DNA of 64,000 nt from Roseitalea sp. GTDB lineage: Bacteria > Pseudomonadota > Alphaproteobacteria > Rhizobiales > Rhizobiaceae. The stretch lies in contig JAEPON010000006.1 of assembly GCA_017642895.1 (NCBI GenBank), positions 62,001 to 126,000 of the forward strand. The letters are read 5' to 3'. The translations under genes and the position numbers were made by a program. A model generated the notes under the pieces. It saw nothing but the letters and a program-made list of their open reading frames with translations. It was not told where the DNA came from and searched no databases. This document shows positions 27,604 to 36,508 of this stretch, in pieces. Within the stretch, counting starts at the first letter, position 1, and each line of letters begins with the position of its first letter.

Positions 27604-28509
27604 ATGATCGCGTTGCCCCATCCGCCGCTGCGGCGCTCTGTCCTTTATGTGCCCGGCGACCGGCCGCGCGCGATCGCCAAGGCCGAAACGCTGGCCGCCG
27701 ATGCCGTCATTTTCGATCTGGAGGATGCGGTCGCGCCCGGGGCCAAGGCCGATGCGCGGGAAACGATCCGCGCGCACTTTGCGGCGGTCCCGTCATCTGC
27801 CAGCGAACGCGTGATCCGCATCAATGCGCTGTCGACGTCGTGGGGAACCGAGGATCTTCTGGCGGCGCGTGCCGCCATGCCCGACGCAATCCTCATTCCA
27901 AAGGCAGACGATGTCGCGGACGTTCTCGCCGCCGCCGATGCGCTGGACGAAACCGATGCGCCGGCCACGGTGCGCCTTTGGGCCATGATCGAAACGCCGC
28001 GCGGTGTGCTCAACGCATCGGCGATTGCCGATCTTGTGAACGAGCCGCTTTCCAGGCTCGATTGTCTTGTCGTGGGGACGAACGATCTGGCGAAAGATGC
28101 GGGCATTGCCGGCTCGACCATGCGACACAACCTGCATCCGTGGCTCATGCTGATCGTTCTGGCGGCCAAAGCTGCCGGTATCACCGTCCTCGATGGTGTG
28201 TTCAATGATCATGCCGACACTGCCGGGTGCGTCGCGGAATGCCGGCAGGGCGCGGAAATGGGGTTTGACGGCAAGACACTGATCCATCCGGCCCAGATTG
28301 CGCCGGCCAACGCGGCGTTCGCGCCCGATGCCGAGGATGTCGAAAGGGCGGAACGTCTGGTCGCCGCGTTCGCATCGAACGACAATGCCGGCAAGGGCGT
28401 GATCGCGTTTGAGGGGTCCATGGCCGAGTTGCTTCATCTGAAACAGGCAGAACGGCTGCTGGCGCGCGCCGCCGCGGCCGCACAAAGAGAACGGAGTGAA
28501 CGCCCATGA
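27604..28509 (+). CDS. HpcH/HpaI-family CoA ester lyase (CitE-like)
   Basis: This TIM-barrel lyase of about 301 aa has the CitE/malyl-CoA lyase pattern: LRRSVLYVPGDRPRAIAKA, the Mg-binding VIFDLEDAVAPGAK, RINALST, the Glu of WAMIETPRGVLNA, GTNDLAKD and GFDGKTLIHPAQI. It most likely cleaves or forms a beta-hydroxyacyl-CoA (for example malyl-CoA, methylmalyl-CoA or citramalyl-CoA). No citD/citF partners are present, so citrate fermentation is unlikely. The start may be 27604 or 27598. The stop overlaps the DUF1737 gene by 4 bp, making the first cistron of a three-gene run. Confidence 0.88.
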   Translation: MIALPHPPLRRSVLYVPGDRPRAIAKAETLAADAVIFDLEDAVAPGAKADARETIRAHFAAVPSSASERVIRINALSTSWGTEDLLAARAAMPDAILIPKADDVADVLAAADALDETDAPATVRLWAMIETPRGVLNASAIADLVNEPLSRLDCLVVGTNDLAKDAGIAGSTMRHNLHPWLMLIVLAAKAAGITVLDGVFNDHADTAGCVAECRQGAEMGFDGKTLIHPAQIAPANAAFAPDAEDVERAERLVAAFASNDNAGKGVIAFEGSMAELLHLKQAERLLARAAAAAQRERSERP

Positions 28510-28712
28510 AAGCCTATCGGTTGCTGACCGGATTTGACGATTCCGCCTTTTGCCACAAGGTGAGCGAAGCACTGAGCAAGGGATGGCAGCTCGCCGGCGA
28601 CCCGGTTTATGCCTTTGATCCTGTGGCGGCAAAGATGCGCTGCGGACAGGCGGTCACGAAAGACGTGCCCGGTCACGACTACGATCCCGTCCTGAAGCTG
28701 GGCAATCTGTGA
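28506..28712 (+). CDS. DUF1737 family small protein
   Basis: This 68-aa protein begins KAYRLLTGFDDSAFCHKVSEALSKGWQLAG, the DUF1737 signature, and ends in a short tail with GHDYDPVLKLGNL. Its function is unknown. Its start overlaps the CitE-like gene (ATGA) and its stop overlaps the next gene (GTGA), so it is embedded in a tightly coupled operon. Confidence 0.85.
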   Translation: MKAYRLLTGFDDSAFCHKVSEALSKGWQLAGDPVYAFDPVAAKMRCGQAVTKDVPGHDYDPVLKLGNL

Positions 28713-29431
28713 CCGACACGGCGCCCGTGTCACGGTGGCGCTTGCGTCTTTGCATCGCCTTCATCGCGGCGGCTCTGCTTGCAACGCTACCGTCCGAGCT
28801 TCGGGCGCAGCCGCAATGCGCGCTTTCATTGGTGCTGGCGGTCGATGTGTCGTCGAGCGTCGATGAGCGTGACTACAGGTTGCAGATGGATGGTCTTGCC
28901 AATGCGCTGCGCGACGAGACGGTGCGCCGCGCGATCGTTCAGGTCGGCGGGATACAGGTGACAGCGTTCGAGTGGAGCGGCCGCCGCCAGCAGGTCGAGA
29001 TCGTTTCATGGACCTATGTGGCAAGTGACGGCGCGGTGTTCGCGCTGGCCGACCGGCTGCAAAGGCATCGCCGGCGTCACACCGCCTTTCCGACCGCGCT
29101 CGGCTATGCGCTGGGCCATGCGGCCGGCCGCTTCAGGGCCGCGCCACTGCGCTGTGCGCGACACGTCATCGACGTCTCCGGCGATGGCGTCAACAATGAA
29201 GGGTTCGGACCAGGGCCGGCCTATGCCAACTTCCCGTTTGACCGGGTTCAGGTGAACGCCCTTGTGATTGCCGGCGCGGACCCTGATCCCGTCGCCTATT
29301 ACCGCAACGAGGTGCTGTTCGGACCGGGCGCCTTCATGGAGGTCGCCAACGGATTCGCCGATTTTGAAACGGCGATGAAGCGCAAGTTGCTGCGCGAGAT
29401 CATCGGCGGGGCCTTGTCGGGCCTGCAATGA
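28709..29431 (+). CDS. DUF1194 protein with von Willebrand factor A-like domain, exported
   Basis: This 240-aa product has an N-terminal signal segment (LCIAFIAAALLATLP, cleavage likely after LRA) and a VWA-like domain: LVLAVDVSSSVDERDY carries the MIDAS-type DxSxS, and VIDVSGDGVNNEG the downstream Asp. This is the DUF1194 family, thought to be periplasmic; no activity is known. It starts at GTG overlapping the DUF1737 stop by 4 bp. It is convergent with the metallopeptidase gene, 12 bp away. Confidence 0.87.
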   Translation: MTDTAPVSRWRLRLCIAFIAAALLATLPSELRAQPQCALSLVLAVDVSSSVDERDYRLQMDGLANALRDETVRRAIVQVGGIQVTAFEWSGRRQQVEIVSWTYVASDGAVFALADRLQRHRRRHTAFPTALGYALGHAAGRFRAAPLRCARHVIDVSGDGVNNEGFGPGPAYANFPFDRVQVNALVIAGADPDPVAYYRNEVLFGPGAFMEVANGFADFETAMKRKLLREIIGGALSGLQ

Positions 29432-29443
29432 CACAGGCGCCGG

Positions 29444-29866
29444 TCAGCCGGCGGATGCCTCGATATGGGCCATGTCGTCGTCCGAAAGGCCAAAATGATG
29501 GCCCAGTTCATGGATCAGGACATGGGTGACGATGTCGCCCAGCGTCTCGTCATTTTCGGCCCAATAGTCAAGGATGGCCCGGCGATAGAGCGTGATCCGG
29601 TTGGCCTGGTCGCCGGTTGCCGGATTCCATAATTCGGCGATGCCGCGCCCCTCGAACAGGCCCAGCAGGTCGAACGGCGTTTCGAGCCCCAGATCGTCGG
29701 CGATCTCTTCGGTCGGATAGTCGGCGATATGGATTTGTACGTCGCCGGTCAGGGCGCGGAACTCGGCCGGAAGATGCGCATAGGCTTCACGCGCGATCTG
29801 CTCGACCTCGGCCAGGCCCGGGGCAAAGCGATCCTTCCAGTCTGTCTTGGGGTCGTAAATGCCCAT
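29444..29866 (-). CDS. Zincin-like metallopeptidase family protein
   Basis: This small cytoplasmic protein of about 140 aa has the zinc-binding HELGH motif in VTHVLIHELGHHFGLSDDDM (His119, Glu120, His123 counting from the ATG at 29866) near the C-terminus. The N-terminal part carries LPAEFRALTGDVQIHI and DLLGLFEG, which with the HExxH motif match the minimal-zincin family found across alphaproteobacteria. The substrate is unknown. An alternative GTG start at 29890 adds 8 residues. A long gene-free region lies upstream. Confidence 0.85.
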   Translation of the reverse strand: MGIYDPKTDWKDRFAPGLAEVEQIAREAYAHLPAEFRALTGDVQIHIADYPTEEIADDLGLETPFDLLGLFEGRGIAELWNPATGDQANRITLYRRAILDYWAENDETLGDIVTHVLIHELGHHFGLSDDDMAHIEASAG

Positions 29867-30475
29867 GGCGCCGCCGGTTACATTCAACACAGATCGGTTG
29901 CGGAAGACCCCATATATGCAGAGGCGTTGCTTTTGGAAAGATGATGTGCCGTCTGCCGGTGTTGGCGCAAAAATGAGGAAGGCGGTCGCCTAAGCTCCCG
30001 CCCCCCTGCATTTTCCGGGTCCGAACCGGCTCTTCGGCCTGTCCGCCTTGCGGCGGTCGGCATCCGCGCCGGCCGTCCCGCAGAACCGGAATGCCCGATC
30101 ACGAGGATCGTGCGCTCCGCACCGCTCCGACTTTGCCCGAAGGCTCGGTCAGATGTACTTTGTTCGCGCCCTGGCTGGCGCTAGATGATCATGCCCGAAA
30201 GCAGGACCATCAATCGGAGTTGCTTCAGGCTTTCACCAAAATAAACTCCTCGACTTTTACCCGAAAGCAAAAGTCGCCAAATCCCGAAGGATTGGAGCAA
30301 TTGATTCGCATTCCGTTGAAAGATCACTACTCAATTGCCTGATGAATACTCGCCCAACAAGGCCGTCCTGTCGAGTCCGTGGCGATCGGGGGTGTGGACG
30401 GCTGTGCAAAACCGGGACTGATTGGTCTTAATCACGAGAATTCAAGGATGTGGCCGGTGCTTCTATGTGGACAGA
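29867..30475. other. 609-bp region without a convincing gene; hairpin and relatively AT-rich right half
   Basis: No frame here has coding character: a plus-strand frame at 30091-30342 lacks a ribosome-binding site and recognisable domain. The right half (about 30190-30350) has clearly lower GC than the neighbours. It holds a perfect 8-bp stem CGACTTTT/AAAAGTCG around a 10-nt loop at 30251-30276, and the 10-mer CCCGAAAGCA occurs twice (30194-30203 and 30260-30269). The stretch must contain the promoter of the zincin gene and the 3' end of the TAXI-type transcript; a small RNA or a degenerate intergenic repeat is possible. Confidence 0.5.
30251..30276. repeat. Perfect 8-bp inverted repeat (hairpin)
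   Basis: CGACTTTT at 30251-30258 pairs fully with AAAAGTCG at 30269-30276 around a 10-nt loop containing CCCGAAAGC. It is not followed by a T run on the plus strand, so it is not a classical terminator; it may be part of an RNA or a protein site. Confidence 0.5.
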
Positions 30476-31861
30476 TCAGCCGGCGTCGCCCTTCATTTCC
30501 GCAGCACGGTCGTTGATCGTCTCGCGCACCGCCTCCCAAAGCAGGGAAAAGGACTGAAAACCCTCGTCCGTCACCTCGTCGGTGTCGAGTGCGCGCACCA
30601 CGGTGTGAAGGACCGCGTTCAGTTCGCCTTTGAGGATTGTCAGCTCGGCGCGGGTGGTGGCGTCCGCCGCGCGCTCCTGAATGTCGAGCAATTGGTAGTT
30701 GTAGACATCGGCGCGGTTTTTCTGGTTGGCGACGAAACGTGACCGGAGCGCCAACATGCCCGAGATCAGTCCCGTCATAATCATTACGAGCAAGGCCAGC
30801 GGTTCGGCGTTTTCCTGGACGAAGCTCGGCTCGTCCCGGTTGAAGAAGGCCTCGGCACCTTCATGCAACGGTACCGAAAGACCGCGCGTCGTGTCGGGCG
30901 CGGTGATGGCCGAGGCAAGCGCGAAGCGGATCGTCAGATCCATGCGATGCTCAAACAATATCCGCGTCAGTTCGCGGATGGCCTCGGCATCGACATCGGA
31001 ACGGGTCACCAGAACGCGCGCGACGCTCAGTGTGGGTGTCGGTCCCGTGGGAACCGGCAGCGCGCCGGTGAGGCCGCCCATCGGCACGGCAGACGGCGCC
31101 AGAAACGGGCGCTTGACGGCAATCGCATCCGCTTGCCGGATGGGAATGTAGCGCAGTTTCAAGCCGGTCAGTTGCGCGTCCTCGAACATGCGGATCAGTT
31201 GACGGTCACGCATTGAGCGGACCGCGAACAACGCATCGACATCGCCGTCGAGCAGCCGTTCGGCGCCGTCGACGAATGGCTCGGCGGTCCATTCGAACCC
31301 GCCGATCGCCAGGTCGTAGTGATCGCCGACAACCCAGAACGATCGGAAATTGGCGGTGTCATAGTCCGGGATCGATATGGTGATCTGGTCCAGATCGTGG
31401 ACGGAATAGGCGCGCACATCGTCACGCACGATGATGTGGAACAGGTCCGGATACAGATTGGCGATGCCGCGAATGTCGGTGAAGACAGGCGTATCGGCGC
31501 GGATCACGGCTGCATCAATACGCTTGGCGTTCAGGAGGGCGATGTTTTGGGACGCGTCGCGTGAGGAAACCACGCGAAGCCGGAGACTGTCGGAGTGGCG
31601 CGCGGTCACCTCGGCGGCCTCCCGCATCAATGTGTGCGCGTCCGAGCCGGCCGGCCCGGTGGCGACCGTCAGGACACTGGGCGCGCGGTCGCGATCGATC
31701 CACTGCCAGGTCAGGAACAGGGCGGCTGCGATGATGGCGAGGCTGAAGAGGGTGCCACGCCGAACGAGACGCTGTCGGCGCGAGCGAATATTGGCTGGGG
31801 CGACTGATCTTTGCGGTTCGCGCCCGGTTGTGCCCTGGCTGCTCGGATGATCCTTGTCCAT
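30476..31861 (-). CDS. TAXI-type TRAP solute-binding protein with two membrane anchors
   Basis: This 461-aa product has a basic N-terminus, a membrane helix at about residues 38-54, a periplasmic substrate-binding domain beginning LTVATGPAGSDAHTLMREAAE (TAXI signature), then a second membrane helix near residues 354-374 and a cytoplasmic, mostly helical tail (RADVYNYQLLDIQERAADAT onward) that may form a coiled coil. Ordinary TAXI proteins are soluble and of about 320-340 aa and sit beside a fused DctQM permease; none is here. A sensing or signalling role, rather than uptake, is conceivable but unproven. It lies 19 bp downstream of argG on the same strand. Confidence 0.83.
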   Translation of the reverse strand: MDKDHPSSQGTTGREPQRSVAPANIRSRRQRLVRRGTLFSLAIIAAALFLTWQWIDRDRAPSVLTVATGPAGSDAHTLMREAAEVTARHSDSLRLRVVSSRDASQNIALLNAKRIDAAVIRADTPVFTDIRGIANLYPDLFHIIVRDDVRAYSVHDLDQITISIPDYDTANFRSFWVVGDHYDLAIGGFEWTAEPFVDGAERLLDGDVDALFAVRSMRDRQLIRMFEDAQLTGLKLRYIPIRQADAIAVKRPFLAPSAVPMGGLTGALPVPTGPTPTLSVARVLVTRSDVDAEAIRELTRILFEHRMDLTIRFALASAITAPDTTRGLSVPLHEGAEAFFNRDEPSFVQENAEPLALLVMIMTGLISGMLALRSRFVANQKNRADVYNYQLLDIQERAADATTRAELTILKGELNAVLHTVVRALDTDEVTDEGFQSFSLLWEAVRETINDRAAEMKGDAG

Positions 31862-31880
31862 CGGCCGGTCCCGGCCTTGC

Positions 31881-33107
31881 TCAGGTGCTGCGATCGCGCG
31901 CGGCCAGTGTGCGCAAGCGCAAGGCGTTCAGACGAATGAAGCCGGCCGCGTCCTTCTGGTCGTAGGCACCGCGATCGTCCTCGAAGGTGACCAGAGCATC
32001 GTCATAGAGCGAAGCGTCGGACTTGCGCCCGGTCACGATCACGTTGCCCTTGTAGAGTTTGAGACGAACCGTGCCTTCCACGCGCTTCTGGCTCTCGTCG
32101 ATGGCGGCCTGCAGCATCGTGCGCTCGGGCGAGAACCAAAAGCCGTTATAGATCAGCTCCGCATAGCGCGGCATCAGCTCGTCCTTGAGATGGGCGGCGC
32201 CGCGGTCGAGCGTGACCGATTCGATGGCGCGGTGCGCGGCAAGCAGGATCGTGCCGCCAGGCGTCTCATAGACACCGCGCGATTTCATGCCGACAAAGCG
32301 GTTTTCGACCAGATCGATGCGGCCGATCCCGTTGTCGCGGCCCAGATCGTTGAGCGCCGACAGCAGTGTCGCCGGGCTCATTGCCGTGTCGTTCAGCGCG
32401 ACGGCATCCCCCTTGTCGAAGGTGATCTCGATATCGGTCGGCTGGTCGGGCGCATCCATCGGCGAGACCGAGCGCATATGGACATATTCCGGCGGCTCGG
32501 CCCAGGGGTCTTCCAGCACCTTGCCCTCCGACGATGAGTGCAAGAGGTTGGCGTCCACGGAGAAAGGCGCCTCGCCCTGCTTGTCCTTGGGCACGGGAAT
32601 CTGATGCTTTTCGGCAAAGTCGATCAGGTCGGTGCGGGACTTGAAAGACCAGTCACGCCACGGCGCGATGACCTTGACATCCGGATTGAGGGCATAAGCG
32701 GACAGTTCGAAACGCACCTGGTCATTGCCCTTGCCCGTCGCGCCGTGGGCGACCGCATCGGCGCCGGTTTCGGCGGCGATCTCGACAAGCCGCTTGGAAA
32801 TCAGGGGCCGGGCGATCGACGTGCCAAGAAGATAGACGCCCTCATAGACCGCATTGGCCCGGAACATGGGGTAGACGAAGTCGCGGACGAACTCCTCGCG
32901 CAGATCCTCGATGTAGATCTCGCCGATGCCGAGCATCTCGGCCTTGCGGCGCGCCGGTTCGAGTTCGTCGCCCTGACCAAGATCGGCGGTGAAGGTGACC
33001 ACCTCGGCGCCCAGCTCGGTCTGCAGCCATTTGAGGATGATCGAGGTGTCCAGCCCGCCGGAATAGGCGAGCACCACTTTGTTGATGTTTTTCAGGTCGA
33101 TGGACAT
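31881..33107 (-). CDS. argG: Argininosuccinate synthase
   Basis: This 408-aa enzyme ligates citrulline and aspartate with ATP in arginine synthesis. Seen: the ATP pyrophosphatase loop AYSGGLDTS (residues 14-22), [37 protein letters not shown], and [13 protein letters not shown]. The ATG at 33107 starts [12 protein letters not shown]; the upstream in-frame extension is not conserved. It probably heads a transcript that continues into the TAXI-type gene. The 200-bp gap to the divergent LysE gene holds no other coding signal. Confidence 0.97.
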   Translation of the reverse strand: MSIDLKNINKVVLAYSGGLDTSIILKWLQTELGAEVVTFTADLGQGDELEPARRKAEMLGIGEIYIEDLREEFVRDFVYPMFRANAVYEGVYLLGTSIARPLISKRLVEIAAETGADAVAHGATGKGNDQVRFELSAYALNPDVKVIAPWRDWSFKSRTDLIDFAEKHQIPVPKDKQGEAPFSVDANLLHSSSEGKVLEDPWAEPPEYVHMRSVSPMDAPDQPTDIEITFDKGDAVALNDTAMSPATLLSALNDLGRDNGIGRIDLVENRFVGMKSRGVYETPGGTILLAAHRAIESVTLDRGAAHLKDELMPRYAELIYNGFWFSPERTMLQAAIDESQKRVEGTVRLKLYKGNVIVTGRKSDASLYDDALVTFEDDRGAYDQKDAAGFIRLNALRLRTLAARDRST

Positions 33108-33307
33108 GGAAGTTCCGTGAGAATGAGCGAAGGGTGGCAACACCGCGCGTGCCGGCGCGCACCATATTGGGTTTCCGTCGGGGCGCAAGTTCGCCGAAGG
33201 GGGAAATCCGCCGGCGGGGCTCCGGTCGTCTGTCGCAAGTTCCGGGTTGCTTTGCGGTCTGGTCCGGCCTTGAATGTGAATGCTTGCGGAACCGAGAGTG
33301 ATGACCG

Positions 33308-33955
33308 ATGAGCCAATTCATCCCCGATGCGACAATTCTGGCGCAGTTCGCGTTGGCGGCGGCCGTTCTCGCGATCACCCCCGGGCCGGACATGGCGCTC
33401 TATGTGGGGCGGGCGATCACGCATTCGCGCGCGGCCGGCCTGGCGTGTTTTGGCGGCGCGGTGACCGGCGTTCTGGTGCACACCATGCTGGTTGCGCTGG
33501 GCCTTTCGGCGTTGCTGGTGGCCGCGCCCACGGCGTTCCTCGTGCTCAAAGTGATCGGTGCGGTCTATCTGATCTGGTTGGCATGGCAGGCGATCCGGCA
33601 TGGATCCTCCTTTTCGCCACGTTCGGGCAAAAACGCGGAAGCGGGCTCGCTCTGGGGCCATTATCTGACCGGTATCGGGATCAACATTCTCAATCCCAAG
33701 GTCGCATTGTTCTTCCTGACATTCCTGCCCCAGTTCGTGTCCGCCAGCGATCCCAACGCGCCCGGAAAGCTTGTCTTTCTCGGACTGTTCTTTCTTGTGG
33801 TTGCCGTTCCCATCATCCTGCCGATGATCTTTGCCGCGGACCGGTTCGCCGCAGCCCTGCGCGCCCGGCCTCGCGTGACGCGGACGCTCGACTGGCTGTT
33901 TGCGGGCGTTTTCGGTGCATTTGCGGTCAAGATCCTGACGACGCAGGCCCGCTGA
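33308..33955 (+). CDS. LysE/RhtB-family amino-acid exporter
   Basis: This 215-aa integral membrane protein has about six helices and the family signatures [15 protein letters not shown] near the N-terminus, [17 protein letters not shown], and [23 protein letters not shown] in the middle. It probably exports amino acids or derivatives; the substrate cannot be told. It is divergent from argG, which would fit but does not prove an arginine-related role. ftsE follows after about 90 bp. Confidence 0.9.
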   Translation: MSQFIPDATILAQFALAAAVLAITPGPDMALYVGRAITHSRAAGLACFGGAVTGVLVHTMLVALGLSALLVAAPTAFLVLKVIGAVYLIWLAWQAIRHGSSFSPRSGKNAEAGSLWGHYLTGIGINILNPKVALFFLTFLPQFVSASDPNAPGKLVFLGLFFLVVAVPIILPMIFAADRFAAALRARPRVTRTLDWLFAGVFGAFAVKILTTQAR

Positions 33956-34045
33956 CCGCGCCGTGCGGCGGCGACCTGTTTCCATCGCGGTTTTCGCGCA
34001 CTATTGCTGGCACTGGCACAGAAAGCGATTCGCGAGCGGTGCGGT

Positions 34046-34705
34046 TTGATCAGATTTGACAATGTGGGGCTGCGATACGGGCTGGAACCGGAGGTTTTGT
34101 CCGACGTGTCGTTTCACATACCGGCCCAGTCTTTCCAGTTTCTGACCGGCCCGTCCGGCGCCGGAAAGACGTCCCTGCTGCGCCTGTTGTTCATGTCCTT
34201 GCGACCGACGCGCGGCCAGATCACGCTGTTCGGAAAGGATGTTCTCTCGCTTGACCGGAACGAGATGCCGATGTTGCGCCGCCGTATCGGCGTGGTCTTC
34301 CAAGATTTCCGGCTTTTGAGCCATATGTCGATCTTCGAAAATGTCGCCCTGCCCTTGCGGGTTCGCGGCAAGGATGCGGCGAGCTACCGGCACGATGTCA
34401 CGGAACTTCTTGACTGGGTCGGGCTCGGCGACAAGCTCAACGCGCTGCCGCCTGTGCTGTCGGGCGGAGAAAAACAGCGTGTGGCGATTGCGCGCGCGTT
34501 GATCGATCAGCCTGAGATCCTGCTTGCCGACGAGCCGACCGGCAATGTCGATCCGTCCATGGCGCGGCGACTTCTGCGCCTTTTCATCGAACTCAACCGG
34601 TCGGGCACCGCTGTGATCATCGCCACGCATGATCTTGGCCTGATGGAACAGGTGGATGCACGGCGCATGATCCTGTCGAACGGCCATCTGGATGTGTTCG
34701 GATGA
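34046..34705 (+). CDS. ftsE: Cell-division ABC-type ATPase FtsE
   Basis: This ATP-binding subunit of about 219 aa, with FtsX, links the divisome to periplasmic amidase or hydrolase activation. Seen: Walker A GPSGAGKTS, Q-loop VFQDFRLLSHMSIFENVALPLRV (the FtsE-type FRLL), signature LSGGEKQRVAIARAL, Walker B ILLADEPTGNVD and the H-loop ATHD. Translation probably begins at TTG 34046 (LIRFDNVGLRYG), because the upstream extension to 34004 is not family-like. It overlaps ftsX by 4 bp. Confidence 0.93.
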   Translation: MIRFDNVGLRYGLEPEVLSDVSFHIPAQSFQFLTGPSGAGKTSLLRLLFMSLRPTRGQITLFGKDVLSLDRNEMPMLRRRIGVVFQDFRLLSHMSIFENVALPLRVRGKDAASYRHDVTELLDWVGLGDKLNALPPVLSGGEKQRVAIARALIDQPEILLADEPTGNVDPSMARRLLRLFIELNRSGTAVIIATHDLGLMEQVDARRMILSNGHLDVFG

Positions 34706-35649
34706 GCGATCAGGACACCTCGCCCCCGCCGCCAACGTCGCCGATCGTGCCGCCGGGCAACATAGCCGGCCAGGCGATGGCGCTGGTTGTCGCCATCATG
34801 TCGTTCCTTGCCTGTCTGACAGTGGGCGGCGTCTCGCTGGTCGGGCAGAGCGCGGCGACATGGCAAAGCCAGATTTCGCGCGAGGCGACGGTCCAGATCC
34901 GGCCCGCCCGCGATTTCGACATCGAAACCGCGCTGGTCGAGGCCCAGGCCATCGCAGCGGGCTATGACGGGGTTCGGTCGGCGCGGATCATCGATCGCGA
35001 GGAGACGCTCGGCCTGCTCGAACCCTGGCTCGGCGGCGGTTTGGGGCTGGACGAATTGCCGGTGCCACGGCTGGTCGTCATCACCATCGATGAGGCGGCG
35101 CCACCGGATTTTGACGGCATGCGTGTGGCGATCACCGAGGCCGTGCCCAACGCGACGCTCGATGATCACCGCGCCTGGGTGGGGCGGCTGGTCGCGATGG
35201 CAAGGACGACGACGCTGGCGGGCCTCGGAGTTCTCGCCCTGGTGATGGCGGCGCTGGTCATGACGGTGGTGTTCGCCACGCGCGGGGCCCTGGCCGGCAA
35301 TCATGATGTCATCGAAGTGCTGCATTTCGTTGGCGCGCGCGCCGGCTTCATTGCAAGGCAGTTCGAGCGCCGCTTCATGATCATCGGCCTGCAGGGAGCG
35401 GCGGCCGGCGGCGCAGCGGCCGTGGCCGTCTTTGTCGTGACCGGGTTTTGGGCAAGCCGAAACCTGACCAGCGCGGAGAACGAGCAATTGTCGGCCTTTT
35501 TCGGAGATTTCTCGATGGGGGTTTCGGCCTATGTCGGTGTGGCGCTCGTGATAGCGCTGGTTGGCATGCTGACGATGATCACGACCCGGATCACGGTTCT
35601 GCGCGTCCTTTACGAGATCGACGAAAAGCGTGCCGATCCGGCCATGTGA
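34702..35649 (+). CDS. ftsX: Cell-division protein FtsX
   Basis: This 315-aa membrane partner of FtsE has a proline-rich cytoplasmic N-terminus, TM1 near residues 25-50, a periplasmic domain of about 120 residues (ATWQSQISREATVQIRP onward) and three more helices near residues 175-200, 230-250 and 280-305, the classical FtsX topology. ATGA overlap with ftsE makes them coupled. The YdcF and PlsC genes follow on the same strand, an arrangement seen in related alphaproteobacteria. Confidence 0.93.
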   Translation: MSDQDTSPPPPTSPIVPPGNIAGQAMALVVAIMSFLACLTVGGVSLVGQSAATWQSQISREATVQIRPARDFDIETALVEAQAIAAGYDGVRSARIIDREETLGLLEPWLGGGLGLDELPVPRLVVITIDEAAPPDFDGMRVAITEAVPNATLDDHRAWVGRLVAMARTTTLAGLGVLALVMAALVMTVVFATRGALAGNHDVIEVLHFVGARAGFIARQFERRFMIIGLQGAAAGGAAAVAVFVVTGFWASRNLTSAENEQLSAFFGDFSMGVSAYVGVALVIALVGMLTMITTRITVLRVLYEIDEKRADPAM

Positions 35650-35783
35650 GGCGTGCCGCGCTGCTTGGCGGCGGCCAAGCCTTCCAAGACAATGGCAAAA
35701 TCCCGGTGATGACGCATTCCAGCCATGGATGATGCGGGGTTTGGGTCTATCACCCGCCGCAATTGCCCTTTAGGATTTGGCAC

Positions 35784-36443
35784 ATGTCGGACAGCGAAAA
35801 TGTCGATAAGGCTCCCGGCGTGCTCGATGCCCAGGACGGCCGGACCAAGCGCTCGGCGATACGCTTGCGCGATCTGGTCGTTGCACTGACCGGATTGGCG
35901 CTGATTGCTTTTATTGTCGGCTTTTTTGTCTTCGCCGCGCAGATCGGCGACCAGACCGAATATCGGCCAACCGGTGTGGCGGCGGACGGGATTGTGGTGC
36001 TGACCGGCGGGCGGGCCCGATTGGAACCGGCTGTCACACTGGTGCGCGAAGGAAGGGGCGCGCGATTGCTCATCAGTGGCGTTGATGCCGACATCAGCGA
36101 TGCCACGCTCCGTCGCTCGCTGCGCGTCGATGCCGACCTTTTTGAATGCTGCATCGATATTGACCGAGAGGCGCTCGACACCGAAGGCAATGCCAAGAGC
36201 AGCGCTGAATGGGCCCGAAGGAACGGTTTTGACAGTCTGATCATCGTCACCAACGATTATCACGTGCCGCGTTCCATGCTTGAAATGCGGCACGCCCTGC
36301 CCGACATCGACATCGTTGCCTACCCGGTCGTCAACACCAAGCCGGAGACGACAGATCTGGCGGCAGTGGTGGATCGCTACCGCGTGCTGCTTGGCGAATA
36401 CGCCAAATATGTTGTGGCCCGGACGCGGACCCTTTCCTTCTAG
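35784..36443 (+). CDS. YdcF/DUF218 family membrane protein
   Basis: This 219-aa protein has one N-terminal membrane helix (VVALTGLALIAFIVGFFVFAA) and a DUF218 domain: GIVVLTGGRARLEPAVTLVREG, LLISGVD, DTEGNAKSSAEWARRNGF, and IVTNDYHVPRSMLEM. DUF218 proteins are linked to envelope integrity (SanA/ElyC group), but the reaction is unknown. The ATG at 35784 is preferred over 35763. It sits between ftsX and plsC, which suits an envelope role. Confidence 0.87.
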   Translation: MSDSENVDKAPGVLDAQDGRTKRSAIRLRDLVVALTGLALIAFIVGFFVFAAQIGDQTEYRPTGVAADGIVVLTGGRARLEPAVTLVREGRGARLLISGVDADISDATLRRSLRVDADLFECCIDIDREALDTEGNAKSSAEWARRNGFDSLIIVTNDYHVPRSMLEMRHALPDIDIVAYPVVNTKPETTDLAAVVDRYRVLLGEYAKYVVARTRTLSF

Positions 36444-36508
36444 CCATCCGGCGGGTTAAGAGGGCAATCGCCCGCCGCGCCGCCATCGGTTCCGCAAGGT
36501 TCGCCCCC

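Noticed and set aside
30091..30342. Plus-strand frame of 83 codons
   Set aside because: No ribosome-binding site, no domain or signal peptide, biased composition change half way; regarded as chance.
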